Source: an uncultured Ruminococcus sp. (GTDB lineage Bacteria > Bacillota > Clostridia > Oscillospirales > Ruminococcaceae). From it: DNA of 5,276 nucleotides. The stretch spans positions 1 through 5,276 of the forward strand of contig CAMWUF010000098.1 in NCBI GenBank assembly GCA_947177375.1, in the 5' to 3' direction. Within the stretch, counting starts at the first letter, position 1, and the number at the start of each line of letters is the position of its first letter. Both the position numbers and the translations under genes were made by a program. The notes under the pieces were generated by a model that did not search any database, had not been told where the DNA came from, and worked only from the letters and a program-made list of their open reading frames with translations. This document shows positions 1 to 5,276 of this stretch, one piece after another.

Positions 1-816
1 AAACTAGATGATACTGTGAAATATTTATATCAACTTCCTGATGGTCAGCATGTAGAAACAGTTCTTATGCATTATCAGCATGGTTGGAGAATTTGTATTT
101 CTACACAAGTTGGTTGTAAAATGGGCTGTCAGTTCTGTGCATCTACAATTGCAGGCTATGTAAGAAATTTAACAGCTTCTGAAATGTTATTGCAGATTGA
201 TGAAACAGAACGCAATGCAAATATTAAAATTTCTGGTATTGTTCTCATGGGCATTGGTGAGCCGTTGGATAATTTTCAAAATGTGATGAAATTTTTAGAA
301 TTGCTTTCTGATTCTGAAGGCAGAAAAATGAGTTTACGACATGTGACAATTTCTACTTGTGGCATTGTTCCTAAAATCAGAGAACTTGCTGATAAAAAAA
401 CAGGTTTGACGTTAGCAGTTTCTTTGCATCAGGCAAGTGATTTGCAAAGAAATAAAATTATGCCTGTGAATAAAAAATATCATCTACAGGAGCTTATGAA
501 TGCTTGTAAATATTATTTTGCAGTAACAGGACGACGTATTACTTATGAATATGCTGTTATGGAAAATGAAAATGATAGTTTTGCAGATGCACAGGCTCTT
601 GCAAAATTATTAAAAAATCAGCAGGCACATGTGAATTTAATTCCTGTGAATACAGTCGAAGAACGAAATTTCCATGCAACAAGACAATCTGCCAAAAGAT
701 TTATGCAATATCTGGAAAGATTAGGCATTCATGCAACTGTTAGAAGAACGCTTGGAAATGATATTCAAGCTGCTTGCGGACAGCTCCGACATGAAATAGA
801 TAATAAAAGAGAATAA
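1..816 (+). CDS. rlmN: RlmN, dual-specificity 23S rRNA/tRNA adenine-C2 methyltransferase (5' end outside window)
   Basis: Cytoplasmic radical-SAM enzyme that makes 2-methyladenosine at 23S rRNA A2503 and at A37 of some tRNAs. The frame is open from base 1 and the residues before the GTG at 16 (KLDDT) continue the family pattern, so that GTG is not the start. About 271 codons are visible against roughly 345 in the family, so some 75 N-terminal residues are missing. The [4Fe-4S]/SAM motif C-x3-C-x2-C is at window residues 39, 43 and 46 (bases 115-138). Seven residues before it lies the Cys matching E. coli Cys118 (bases 94-96). The SAM-binding GEPLDN motif is at bases 256-273, and the methyl-carrier Cys (E. 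coli Cys355) is in DIQAACGQL at bases 775-777. All key cysteines are present, so the enzyme should be active. It lies directly upstream of the phosphatase/kinase pair, as in B. subtilis. No terminator hairpin follows its TAA. Confidence 0.96.
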   Translation, partial: KLDDTVKYLYQLPDGQHVETVLMHYQHGWRICISTQVGCKMGCQFCASTIAGYVRNLTASEMLLQIDETERNANIKISGIVLMGIGEPLDNFQNVMKFLELLSDSEGRKMSLRHVTISTCGIVPKIRELADKKTGLTLAVSLHQASDLQRNKIMPVNKKYHLQELMNACKYYFAVTGRRITYEYAVMENENDSFADAQALAKLLKNQQAHVNLIPVNTVEERNFHATRQSAKRFMQYLERLGIHATVRRTLGNDIQAACGQLRHEIDNKRE

Positions 817-846
817 AAAATGTTGCCTGAATTTTACAGAAAATAA

Positions 847-875
847 TTGACAAAATTGTGTTTTAGTGGTATGAT
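847..875 (+). promoter_or_regulatory. Sigma-A-type promoter with extended -10, upstream of the phosphatase
   Basis: A perfect -35 TTGACA at 847-852 is followed by a 17-nt spacer and a -10 TATGAT at 870-875, one mismatch from consensus. The -10 is preceded by TGg (867-869), an extended -10 element. Transcription would start near 881-883, giving a leader of under 20 nt that carries the ribosome binding site. The promoter lies in the only sizeable gap of the window. It would let the phosphatase-kinase-rsgA-thiN genes be expressed independently of rlmN. Assigned from sequence alone; no operator or other leader structure is evident. Confidence 0.82.
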
Positions 876-887
876 TAATAGTATAGT

Positions 888-895
888 GAGGTGAT
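888..895 (+). promoter_or_regulatory. RBS that fixes the phosphatase TTG start
   Basis: GAGGTGAT closely matches the anti-Shine-Dalgarno complement, and its GAGG core ends 8 nt before TTG 900. An in-frame TAA at 897-899 rules out any earlier start. The next in-frame ATG is Met37 inside the catalytic DGMGG motif, so TTG is the only sensible initiation codon. Confidence 0.85.
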
Positions 896-899
896 ATAA

Positions 900-1625
900 T
901 TGCGATGTGCAACAGCAACAGACGTTGGTCTGATTCGTGATGAAAATCAAGATGAAGTATTAGCAAAAGATTATCGGGGTAAAATTTTAGCAGTCGTTTG
1001 TGACGGCATGGGCGGTGAAAAATCTGGAAGTTTAGCAAGCAGAATGGCTGTTCATGAATTATTTGACCATTTTTCAGCGAATTATCATGAAGAAATGAAC
1101 GCAGAAGAAATAAGGGCATTATTGCTTTCTTCTGTGTCGGCAGCAAATTCTGTGATTTACAGCACAGCAAAAATGGATTATCAAAATTATGGTATGGGTA
1201 CAACTTGTGTCGCAGCATTTGCAGAACGTGGCTGGCTTTCGATTGTAAATGTTGGTGACAGCAGGGCATATTTGATAGAAAATGGTCAAATCAGGCAATT
1301 AACAAGTGACCATACTGTTGTAAATGAACTTTATCAACAGGGCGAAATTGCACTGGAAGATATGAACGACCACCCGCTGCGAAATAGATTGACAAAAGCT
1401 GTCGGTGTGGAACGAGTGGTAAAACCTGATTATTATCATATTGCTTGTGGTGAAGATTTCATGCTTCTGTTATGTTCAGACGGATTGTCAAGTTTTTGCA
1501 GTGAGCAGGAAATGTTGCATTTAATGCAAGAAAATACGTTTACAAAAATGCCACAGGCATTAGTAGATATGGCTTTGGAAAAAGGCGGCAGAGATAATAT
1601 TTCTCTGGCGATTATCACAAATTAA
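900..1625 (+). CDS. prpC: PP2C-family Ser/Thr protein phosphatase (Stp/PrpC type)
   Basis: Mn/Mg-dependent (PPM family) cytoplasmic phosphatase that removes phosphate from Ser/Thr on substrates of the partner kinase encoded next door, and probably from the kinase itself. The 241-residue product is the usual length for PrpC/Stp and consists of the catalytic domain only. The family motifs appear in order: RDENQDEV (13-20, metal ligand Asp18), DGMGG (35-39, Asp35), GMGTT, VGDSRAYL, TSDHTVVNEL, NRLTKAVG, LCSDG (Asp194) and GGRDN (229-233, Asp232). All acidic metal ligands are intact. There is no signal peptide or membrane segment. Translation starts at TTG with a strong RBS; no upstream alternative exists because an in-frame stop immediately precedes it. 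The kinase start is 26 nt past the stop codon, which suggests co-transcription. The gene symbol is given by homology to B. subtilis; the name stp would do equally well. Confidence 0.96.
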   Translation: MRCATATDVGLIRDENQDEVLAKDYRGKILAVVCDGMGGEKSGSLASRMAVHELFDHFSANYHEEMNAEEIRALLLSSVSAANSVIYSTAKMDYQNYGMGTTCVAAFAERGWLSIVNVGDSRAYLIENGQIRQLTSDHTVVNELYQQGEIALEDMNDHPLRNRLTKAVGVERVVKPDYYHIACGEDFMLLLCSDGLSSFCSEQEMLHLMQENTFTKMPQALVDMALEKGGRDNISLAIITN

Positions 1626-1641
1626 TACAAGTAACAAGGTT

Positions 1642-1646
1642 GGAGG
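1642..1646 (+). promoter_or_regulatory. RBS that favours the kinase ATG at 1652
   Basis: GGAGG sits 5 nt before ATG 1652. An in-frame TTG at 1640 overlaps the RBS itself and has no Shine-Dalgarno of its own. Starting at 1652 gives MDKYIGKKLDGRYQI, the normal beginning of PrkC-family kinases, so the ATG is chosen. Confidence 0.85.
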
Positions 1647-1651
1647 GCAAA

Positions 1652-3958
1652 ATGGATAAGTACATTGGAAAAAAACTAGATGGCAGATATCAAATTACAG
1701 AATTAATTGGTGTCGGTGGTATGGCGGATGTATACAGTGCAACAGATATTGTAGATAACAAAACTGTTGCTGTGAAAATTCTGAAACGGGAATATGCGGA
1801 AAATGAAGAATTTCTTCGCCGTTTTCGTAATGAATCTAAAATGATTGCGTCACTTTCACACCCAAATGTTGTGAAAGTTTATGATGTAGGATTTTCAGAT
1901 AAATTGCAATTTATTGTCATGGAATATATTGATGGTATTACTCTGAAAGAATATATTGAAAATGAAGAAGTGCTGACTTGGAAAGATTCTGTGCATTTTA
2001 TTATTCAAGTACTCCGTGCATTGCAACATGCTCATGATAAAGGCATTGTACACAGAGATATTAAACCACAGAATATTATGCTATTCACAGATGGGACGAT
2101 TAAAGTCATGGATTTTGGTATTGCAAAATCTGCACGTGAACAAGCATTTACAGCAACTGACCAGACAATTGGTACTGTGCATTATATCAGCCCTGAACAG
2201 GCAAGAGGCGACCAAACAGATGAAAAAAGTGATATTTACTCTGTTGGTATTATGTTCTATGAAATGTTGACAGGACAGAAGCCTTTTGATTCAGATAAGC
2301 CTATTACAATTGCTGTTATGCATATGAAGAATACGCCAAAACGTCCTCGTGCAATCAATCCTAATATTCCAGCAGGTTTGGAGGAAATTATTCTCCGTGC
2401 TATGGAAAAAGACCCTGAAAATCGTTATCAAACAGCAGCAGATATGATTAAAGATATTGAAAGTTTTAAATCAAATCCGTCTATGATATTTGGTTATTAT
2501 GAAGAAGTTTCAGATGAATCAGAAATGACAAGTACAATGTATGTAGAAAATGATGATAATGAAATAGAAGACTATCCAGACGATGATGAAATAGAAGACT
2601 ACCCAAACGATGATGAAATAGAAGACTATCCAGATGGTGATGATGGCGATGAGGATGAAGATGATGACGATGAGGATGACGAAAGAGAATCACGTTCATT
2701 ATTTATTCCCGTTATGACAGCTGTTACCATTGCATTTATTGTTGTTGCTGTATTTTTTATTCTGTGGCTTGTCAAAGGTGTCATTAATGACCCTACACAG
2801 TCAACCAGATATGAAATGCCAAATCTTGTTGGTATGGATTATTACGAAGCAAAAGACTCTTACACGTATTTAGATATTCAAATTAACGAAACAGAAAATT
2901 CAACTTATGAAAAAGATGTTATTTATTTCCAGGATATTGCAGTTGGTGATACAATTTCTACTGGACAAACTGTTTATGTGAATGTAAGTTTGGGTATTAG
3001 CATGGTAGAAGTGCCAAATGTGAAAAATTATCATTATGATATGGCAAAGAAAATGCTCACACAAGAGGGATTCGAGGTTGAACAAAAATATGAAATGAGT
3101 TCTGAAGGCATTGAAACTTCTAATGTCATTCGTACAGAACCAGCTGCTGGAGAAGAAGCAGAGGCAGGCTCTACTATCATTATGTATATCAGTAAAGGCA
3201 TTGAGAACAGCTCTATTGAAGTGCAAAATTTAGTGGGCAGAACTTTAGAAGATGCAACAAAACTTTGTGAATATTATGGATTGACTGTTGTTGCACAGGA
3301 ATCCCCTTCCACAGAAGATGAAAATATTGTCATTGCACAAAGTATTGAACCAAATCAATTAGTGGATGCTGGTACGGAAATTGTCTTGACTTATAGTAAT
3401 GGACAAGACCCAACAGGCGTTGTGCCGTTCTCTCTTACACTTCCAACAAATGCTACAGGTCGTTTTGTGTTAGATTTCCTTGACAGCAATGGTACAACAA
3501 TTGCTTGTAGTAGTATTATTAATGCTGCATTTGTTACTGGCTCTGTAAGTACACCTGTAGAAGGCTCTGGCGTACAACAGATTGTCGTTATCTTAACAAA
3601 TTATTCCACAAATCAGCAAGCAGAATTGGGCGTTTATAACTTTGATTTCACAAATCTGACTTATAGTGCAGTCCGTGAAGATGTTCAGGGGTCATTTGAA
3701 TCTATTGGTGGTATTAATCATCCAACAGAAGCCCCAACAGAAGCTCCCGCTACAAATCCAATTATTGTTGACCCAGGTGTGCCAATGACAGACCCAATTA
3801 TTCAAACTGTACCAGAACCAATTATTGATAATCCTGACCCAGTAACCACACAAGCTCCAGATACTCCAAATCCTGAAGAACCTCTTGTGACAGGTACGGA
3901 CAGTAATGGTGATGTGACAGCTGACCCACCAGCAACAGCTCCAATAGATTTTGAATAA
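1652..3958 (+). CDS. prkC: PASTA-domain transmembrane Ser/Thr protein kinase (PrkC/PknB family) with acidic linker and Pro-rich C-terminus
   Basis: Membrane kinase expected to bind muropeptides or lipid II outside and phosphorylate cytoplasmic proteins controlling wall synthesis, growth or dormancy. The 768-residue product has a Hanks-type kinase domain at about 13-275. It shows the glycine loop GVGGMADV (20-27), VAVK (Lys42), helix-C Glu61, HRDIKPQN (catalytic Asp136), DFG (154-156), an activation loop rich in Thr (167, 169, 172, 175) and SPEQ (180-183). All catalytic residues are present. Residues 301-344 are 31/44 Asp or Glu and include a three-copy repeat. One membrane helix (about 350-374) precedes PASTA domains at about 386-449, 450-517 and 518-585. 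PASTA 1 and 3 have lost conserved prolines. Residues 588-690 look like an extra beta-rich domain that I cannot assign, and 691-768 form a tail with 18 prolines in 78 residues. There is no LPxTG anchor or second membrane helix. The linker and the C-terminal extension add to the kinase-helix-PASTA core of the family. The gene is encoded between its phosphatase and a likely substrate, RsgA. Confidence 0.96.
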   Translation: MDKYIGKKLDGRYQITELIGVGGMADVYSATDIVDNKTVAVKILKREYAENEEFLRRFRNESKMIASLSHPNVVKVYDVGFSDKLQFIVMEYIDGITLKEYIENEEVLTWKDSVHFIIQVLRALQHAHDKGIVHRDIKPQNIMLFTDGTIKVMDFGIAKSAREQAFTATDQTIGTVHYISPEQARGDQTDEKSDIYSVGIMFYEMLTGQKPFDSDKPITIAVMHMKNTPKRPRAINPNIPAGLEEIILRAMEKDPENRYQTAADMIKDIESFKSNPSMIFGYYEEVSDESEMTSTMYVENDDNEIEDYPDDDEIEDYPNDDEIEDYPDGDDGDEDEDDDDEDDERESRSLFIPVMTAVTIAFIVVAVFFILWLVKGVINDPTQSTRYEMPNLVGMDYYEAKDSYTYLDIQINETENSTYEKDVIYFQDIAVGDTISTGQTVYVNVSLGISMVEVPNVKNYHYDMAKKMLTQEGFEVEQKYEMSSEGIETSNVIRTEPAAGEEAEAGSTIIMYISKGIENSSIEVQNLVGRTLEDATKLCEYYGLTVVAQESPSTEDENIVIAQSIEPNQLVDAGTEIVLTYSNGQDPTGVVPFSLTLPTNATGRFVLDFLDSNGTTIACSSIINAAFVTGSVSTPVEGSGVQQIVVILTNYSTNQQAELGVYNFDFTNLTYSAVREDVQGSFESIGGINHPTEAPTEAPATNPIIVDPGVPMTDPIIQTVPEPIIDNPDPVTTQAPDTPNPEEPLVTGTDSNGDVTADPPATAPIDFE
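2552..2632 (+). repeat. Three 27-nt tandem repeats encoding acidic 9-residue units
   Basis: The copies are 2552-2578, 2579-2605 and 2606-2632, each encoding xDxEIEDYP (kinase residues 301-327). Copies 2 and 3 differ at 2 of 27 bases, and copy 1 differs from each of them at 3. The repeats run straight into a further GAT/GAG/GAC tract to 2683 encoding 15 acidic residues in 17. They lie in the cytoplasmic juxtamembrane linker, just before the membrane helix. The near identity at DNA level, including synonymous positions, points to recent in-frame expansion by slippage or recombination. Confidence 0.93.
2699..2773 (+). other. Single transmembrane helix of the kinase
   Basis: Residues about 350-374 form an uncharged hydrophobic run rich in Val, Ile, Phe and Ala, beginning LFIPVMTAVTIAF and ending LWLV before Lys375. 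It separates the cytoplasmic kinase domain and acidic linker from the extracellular PASTA region. It is the only hydrophobic run of that length in the protein, giving a cytoplasm-in, PASTA-out topology typical of the family. Confidence 0.9.
2807..3406 (+). other. Three PASTA domains of the kinase ectodomain
   Basis: Three tandem units of about 65-70 residues cover kinase residues 386-449, 450-517 and 518-585. Each has the opening strand with NL/NV-V-G-like motif, a helix (YYEAKDSY, DMAKKMLTQEG, LEDATKLCEYYG) and a closing strand (VYVNVSLG, IIMYISKG, IVLTYSNG). PASTA 2 is the most canonical, with VPNV and TEPAAGEEAEAGS. PASTA 1 has DIAVG where DPxxG is usual, and PASTA 3 opens with VQNLVG instead of VPNVVG. 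PASTA domains bind peptidoglycan fragments in related kinases. Confidence 0.88.
3413..3955 (+). other. Kinase C-terminal extension: beta-rich region plus Pro/Thr/Glu-rich tail
   Basis: Residues 588-690 alternate hydrophobic and polar residues in a pattern suggesting a small beta-sandwich (for example FSLTLP, GRFVLDFLD, QIVVILTN, LGVYNFDF). I do not recognise a named family, although other Bacillota PASTA kinases carry Ig-like C-terminal domains. Residues 691-768 start with TEAPTEAP and form a disordered-looking tail with 18 prolines and many Thr, Asp and Glu. Three Pro-Ile-Ile motifs come from the repeated 9-mer CCAATTATT at 3758, 3794 and 3818. Such tails often span the wall or space domains in surface proteins; that role is inferred. 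Confidence 0.7.
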
Positions 3959-3973
3959 TGGCTGTGCATGTAC

Positions 3974-3979
3974 AGGAAG
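3974..3979 (+). promoter_or_regulatory. RBS that favours the rsgA ATG at 3985
   Basis: AGGAAG lies 5 nt before ATG 3985. The alternative ATG at 3958 overlaps the kinase stop by one base (TAATG) and has no Shine-Dalgarno in the 20 nt before it. The 3985 start gives MIIKSVRGLYTVV, which matches where RsgA proteins normally begin. Initiation by coupling at TAATG would add nine residues and cannot be excluded. Confidence 0.7.
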
Positions 3980-3984
3980 CATAT

Positions 3985-4839
3985 ATGATTATAAAATCTG
4001 TTAGGGGACTCTACACTGTAGTGTCCCCTGATGGTATTATAACAGAATGTTCTGCAAGAGGGATTCTTCGTCAAAAAAAACAAGAGCTTTATGTTGGCGA
4101 TTATGTATTATTAAATAATGGCGTTATTTCAGAAGTGCTTCCCAGAAAAAATGAAATTATTCGCCCTCCTCTTGCAAATCTTGACCAGTTATGCTTTGTG
4201 GTTTCTATGTGTGAACCTCAGCCTAATTTAAGATTATTAGATAAATTTATTGCAGTTTCAAGTTATAAAAAAATTCAGCCGTTATTATTGCTGACAAAAA
4301 TAGATTTGGCATCTTGTGAAGAAATTTATCAATTATATCAATCTATTAATGTGCCAGTTTTACTGGTAGATTATCAAAATCCTGAAACACTTGAAACTGT
4401 TCAGCTTGCATTTAAAAATAAAATCAGTGCATTAACGGGTAATTCAGGTGCAGGAAAATCTACGTTATTAAATGCATTAGATAAAAATTTAAAAATTCCC
4501 ACAGGTGAAATTAGTCAAAAACTTGGCAGAGGAAAACATACCACACGCCATTCGCAATTATATAAATTAAAAGAAGGCGGTTATATTGCAGATACAGCAG
4601 GATTTTCAACATTTGATACCATGCGTTATGCAACGATTCGTAAAGAAGAATTGGCAAATTGTTTTATAGAATTTGCTGATTATCAAGATAATTGCAAATT
4701 TCATGATTGTTCACATACTTGTGAAAAAGGCTGTGCTGTATTAGAAGCTGTTGAAAATAATATGATTCCCAAAAGTCGACATGAAAGCTATTGTGCCATG
4801 TACGAAGAAGCAAAACAAATTAAGGAGTGGCAATTATGA
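3985..4839 (+). CDS. rsgA: RsgA, circularly permuted GTPase for 30S ribosomal subunit assembly
   Basis: Cytoplasmic GTPase that checks late maturation of the small ribosomal subunit (B. subtilis CpgA/YloQ). The 284-residue product has an N-terminal OB-fold (about 1-65), then a GTPase domain with the permuted motif order diagnostic of the family: G4 TKID (104-107), G1 GNSGAGKS (152-159), G2 region GRGKHTTRH and G3 DTAGF (203-207). The C-terminal zinc site C-x4-C-x-H-x5-C is complete (Cys237, Cys242, His244, Cys250), with an extra Cys246 inside it. G3 reads DTAGF where DTPGF is usual. Length is slightly short of the roughly 290-300 typical of the family, without any missing motif. The ATG at 3985 is chosen over ATG 3958 because of its RBS. 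The gene lies 26 nt after the kinase gene, and the B. subtilis orthologue is phosphorylated by PrkC, so this neighbour is a plausible substrate. Confidence 0.95.
   Translation: MIIKSVRGLYTVVSPDGIITECSARGILRQKKQELYVGDYVLLNNGVISEVLPRKNEIIRPPLANLDQLCFVVSMCEPQPNLRLLDKFIAVSSYKKIQPLLLLTKIDLASCEEIYQLYQSINVPVLLVDYQNPETLETVQLAFKNKISALTGNSGAGKSTLLNALDKNLKIPTGEISQKLGRGKHTTRHSQLYKLKEGGYIADTAGFSTFDTMRYATIRKEELANCFIEFADYQDNCKFHDCSHTCEKGCAVLEAVENNMIPKSRHESYCAMYEEAKQIKEWQL
4003..4029 (+). other. Near-perfect hairpin inside the start of rsgA
   Basis: AGGGGAC (4003-4009) pairs with GTCCCCT (4023-4029), and CTAC (4011-4014) pairs with GTAG (4018-4021). A single T-T mismatch (4010/4022) separates the two stems, and the loop is three bases (ACT). 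That makes 11 base pairs in 27 nt. The run of G and C stands out in AT-rich surroundings. It begins 19 nt after the A of ATG 3985 and has no following T tract, so it is not a standard terminator. The region is coding (RGLYTVVSP), so a role as an RNA element is inference. Confidence 0.6.
4822..4827 (+). promoter_or_regulatory. RBS of thiN inside the rsgA 3' end
   Basis: AAGGAG lies 8 nt before ATG 4836, within the last codons of rsgA. The thiN ATG and the rsgA TGA share the sequence ATGA (4836-4839), an arrangement that usually means translational coupling. This fixes the thiN start. Confidence 0.85.
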
Positions 4840-5276
4840 ATCAAGTAAAAACCTGTGTGATTATTTCTGGTGGTGATGTTGCAGAACAAATTATGATTCC
4901 AGATAAAGCATTAATTATTTGTGCAGATTGCGGTTATCGTCATGCACTTGCACAAAATATTCAGCCTGATATGATTGTAGGGGATTTTGATTCTTATCAG
5001 GGAAAATTTCCAGAAAACAGTAAAATTATTTGCTTGCCTACAGAAAAAGATGTTTCTGATACTTGGTATGCGGTGCAGTATGCTCAGGAACAAGGCTATT
5101 CTAAATTTGAAATTTATGGCACATTTGGCGGTGAACGCATTGACCATACGATTGCAAATTTACAGCTTCTGCATGCAATGGCAGAAAAAAATTTAGAATT
5201 TGTTTTATATTATAAAAATCAAGTATTACTAGCAATTAAAAATAATGCTTATCAAATTTCCAATCAGGAATATCAG
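4836..5276 (+). CDS. thiN: Thiamine pyrophosphokinase (3' end outside window)
   Basis: Cytoplasmic enzyme that transfers pyrophosphate from ATP to thiamine, making thiamine diphosphate (the last step of thiamine salvage). The visible 147 codons cover the whole N-terminal catalytic domain. The family's usual length is a little over 200 residues, so about 60 residues of the C-terminal thiamine-binding beta domain are cut off by the window edge. Recognisable motifs in order are SGGD (11-14), CADCGYRHAL near 30-38, VGDFDS (48-53), TEKDVSDT (a KDxTD-type motif with Ser for Thr) and YGTFGGERIDHTIANLQLL (GGRxDHxxxN type). No frameshift or internal stop is present. It overlaps rsgA by 4 nt. In B. subtilis rpe sits between rsgA and thiN; here they are directly joined. 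Its function is metabolic and has no evident link with the kinase beyond conserved gene order. Confidence 0.95.
   Translation, partial: MNQVKTCVIISGGDVAEQIMIPDKALIICADCGYRHALAQNIQPDMIVGDFDSYQGKFPENSKIICLPTEKDVSDTWYAVQYAQEQGYSKFEIYGTFGGERIDHTIANLQLLHAMAEKNLEFVLYYKNQVLLAIKNNAYQISNQEYQ

Noticed and set aside
850..859. Small inverted repeat ACAA-AA-TTGT overlapping the -35, as a possible operator
   Set aside because: Four-base arms in AT-rich DNA are expected by chance, and no second copy or known operator pattern is seen.
721..1269. Antisense open frame of 182 codons across the rlmN/phosphatase junction
   Set aside because: It runs opposite two clear genes and the strong promoter. Its product is rich in His, Leu and Phe from reverse-complemented coding sequence and shows no family motif.
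2016..2270. Same-strand 84-codon frame inside the kinase domain
   Set aside because: It lies within the kinase catalytic region in another frame, where the kinase frame shows all catalytic motifs.
2552..2632. Short CRISPR-like array
   Set aside because: The three repeats are directly adjacent with no spacers, in frame and coding for the kinase linker.
2481..2699. Antisense open frame giving a His-rich, metal-binding-looking peptide
   Set aside because: The His runs are only the complement of GAT/GAC Asp codons in the acidic linker repeats. No RBS or independent support.
4003..4029. Rho-independent terminator between kinase and rsgA
   Set aside because: The hairpin is real, but no T tract follows and it lies inside the rsgA coding sequence, so termination here is unlikely.
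3692..4083. Two overlapping antisense frames at the kinase/rsgA junction
   Set aside because: They arise from the low-complexity Pro/Thr tail read backwards, giving Trp- or Gly/Ser-rich peptides without motifs.
4987..5196. Same-strand 69-codon frame inside thiN
   Set aside because: The overlapping frame from 4836 encodes unmistakable thiamine pyrophosphokinase motifs over the same bases.

Overview
The window carries five genes, all on the + strand and tightly packed. It is the conserved Bacillota locus that pairs a eukaryotic-type Ser/Thr phosphatase (eSTP) with a PASTA-domain Ser/Thr kinase (eSTK). The order is rlmN (5' end cut off), PP2C phosphatase, PASTA kinase, rsgA, thiamine pyrophosphokinase (3' end cut off). 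AT-rich DNA, strong GGAGG-type ribosome binding sites, the gene order and the Thr-Glu-Ala-Pro-rich surface tail of the kinase suggest a low-GC clostridial organism. The tail style recalls gut Ruminococcus-like (Oscillospirales) bacteria, but that placement is inference.

Layout: 1-816 is the C-terminal three quarters of the radical-SAM rRNA/tRNA methyltransferase RlmN. The 83-nt gap 817-899 holds a near-consensus extended -10 promoter and a strong RBS in front of a TTG-started phosphatase (900-1625). After 26 nt comes the kinase (1652-3958): cytoplasmic kinase domain, very acidic juxtamembrane segment with a three-copy 27-nt tandem repeat, one membrane helix, three PASTA domains, and a C-terminal extension of about 180 residues ending in a Pro-rich tail. 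rsgA follows at 3985-4839 and overlaps thiN (4836 to the window edge) by 4 nt. No terminator, tRNA, rRNA, mobile element or CRISPR is visible, and no gene-free stretch exceeds 83 nt.

How the parts fit: the kinase is expected to sense cell-wall fragments outside and phosphorylate cytoplasmic targets, the phosphatase reverses this, and RsgA (a 30S assembly GTPase) is a known PrkC substrate in Bacillus subtilis. The promoter in front of the phosphatase, short spacings and the ATGA overlap suggest the last four genes form one transcription unit, with possible read-through from rlmN.

I see no wholly new system. The points worth a second look are unusual parts of the kinase (acidic repeat linker, divergent PASTA motifs, C-terminal extension), a near-perfect hairpin just inside rsgA, and the absence of rpe between rsgA and thiN.
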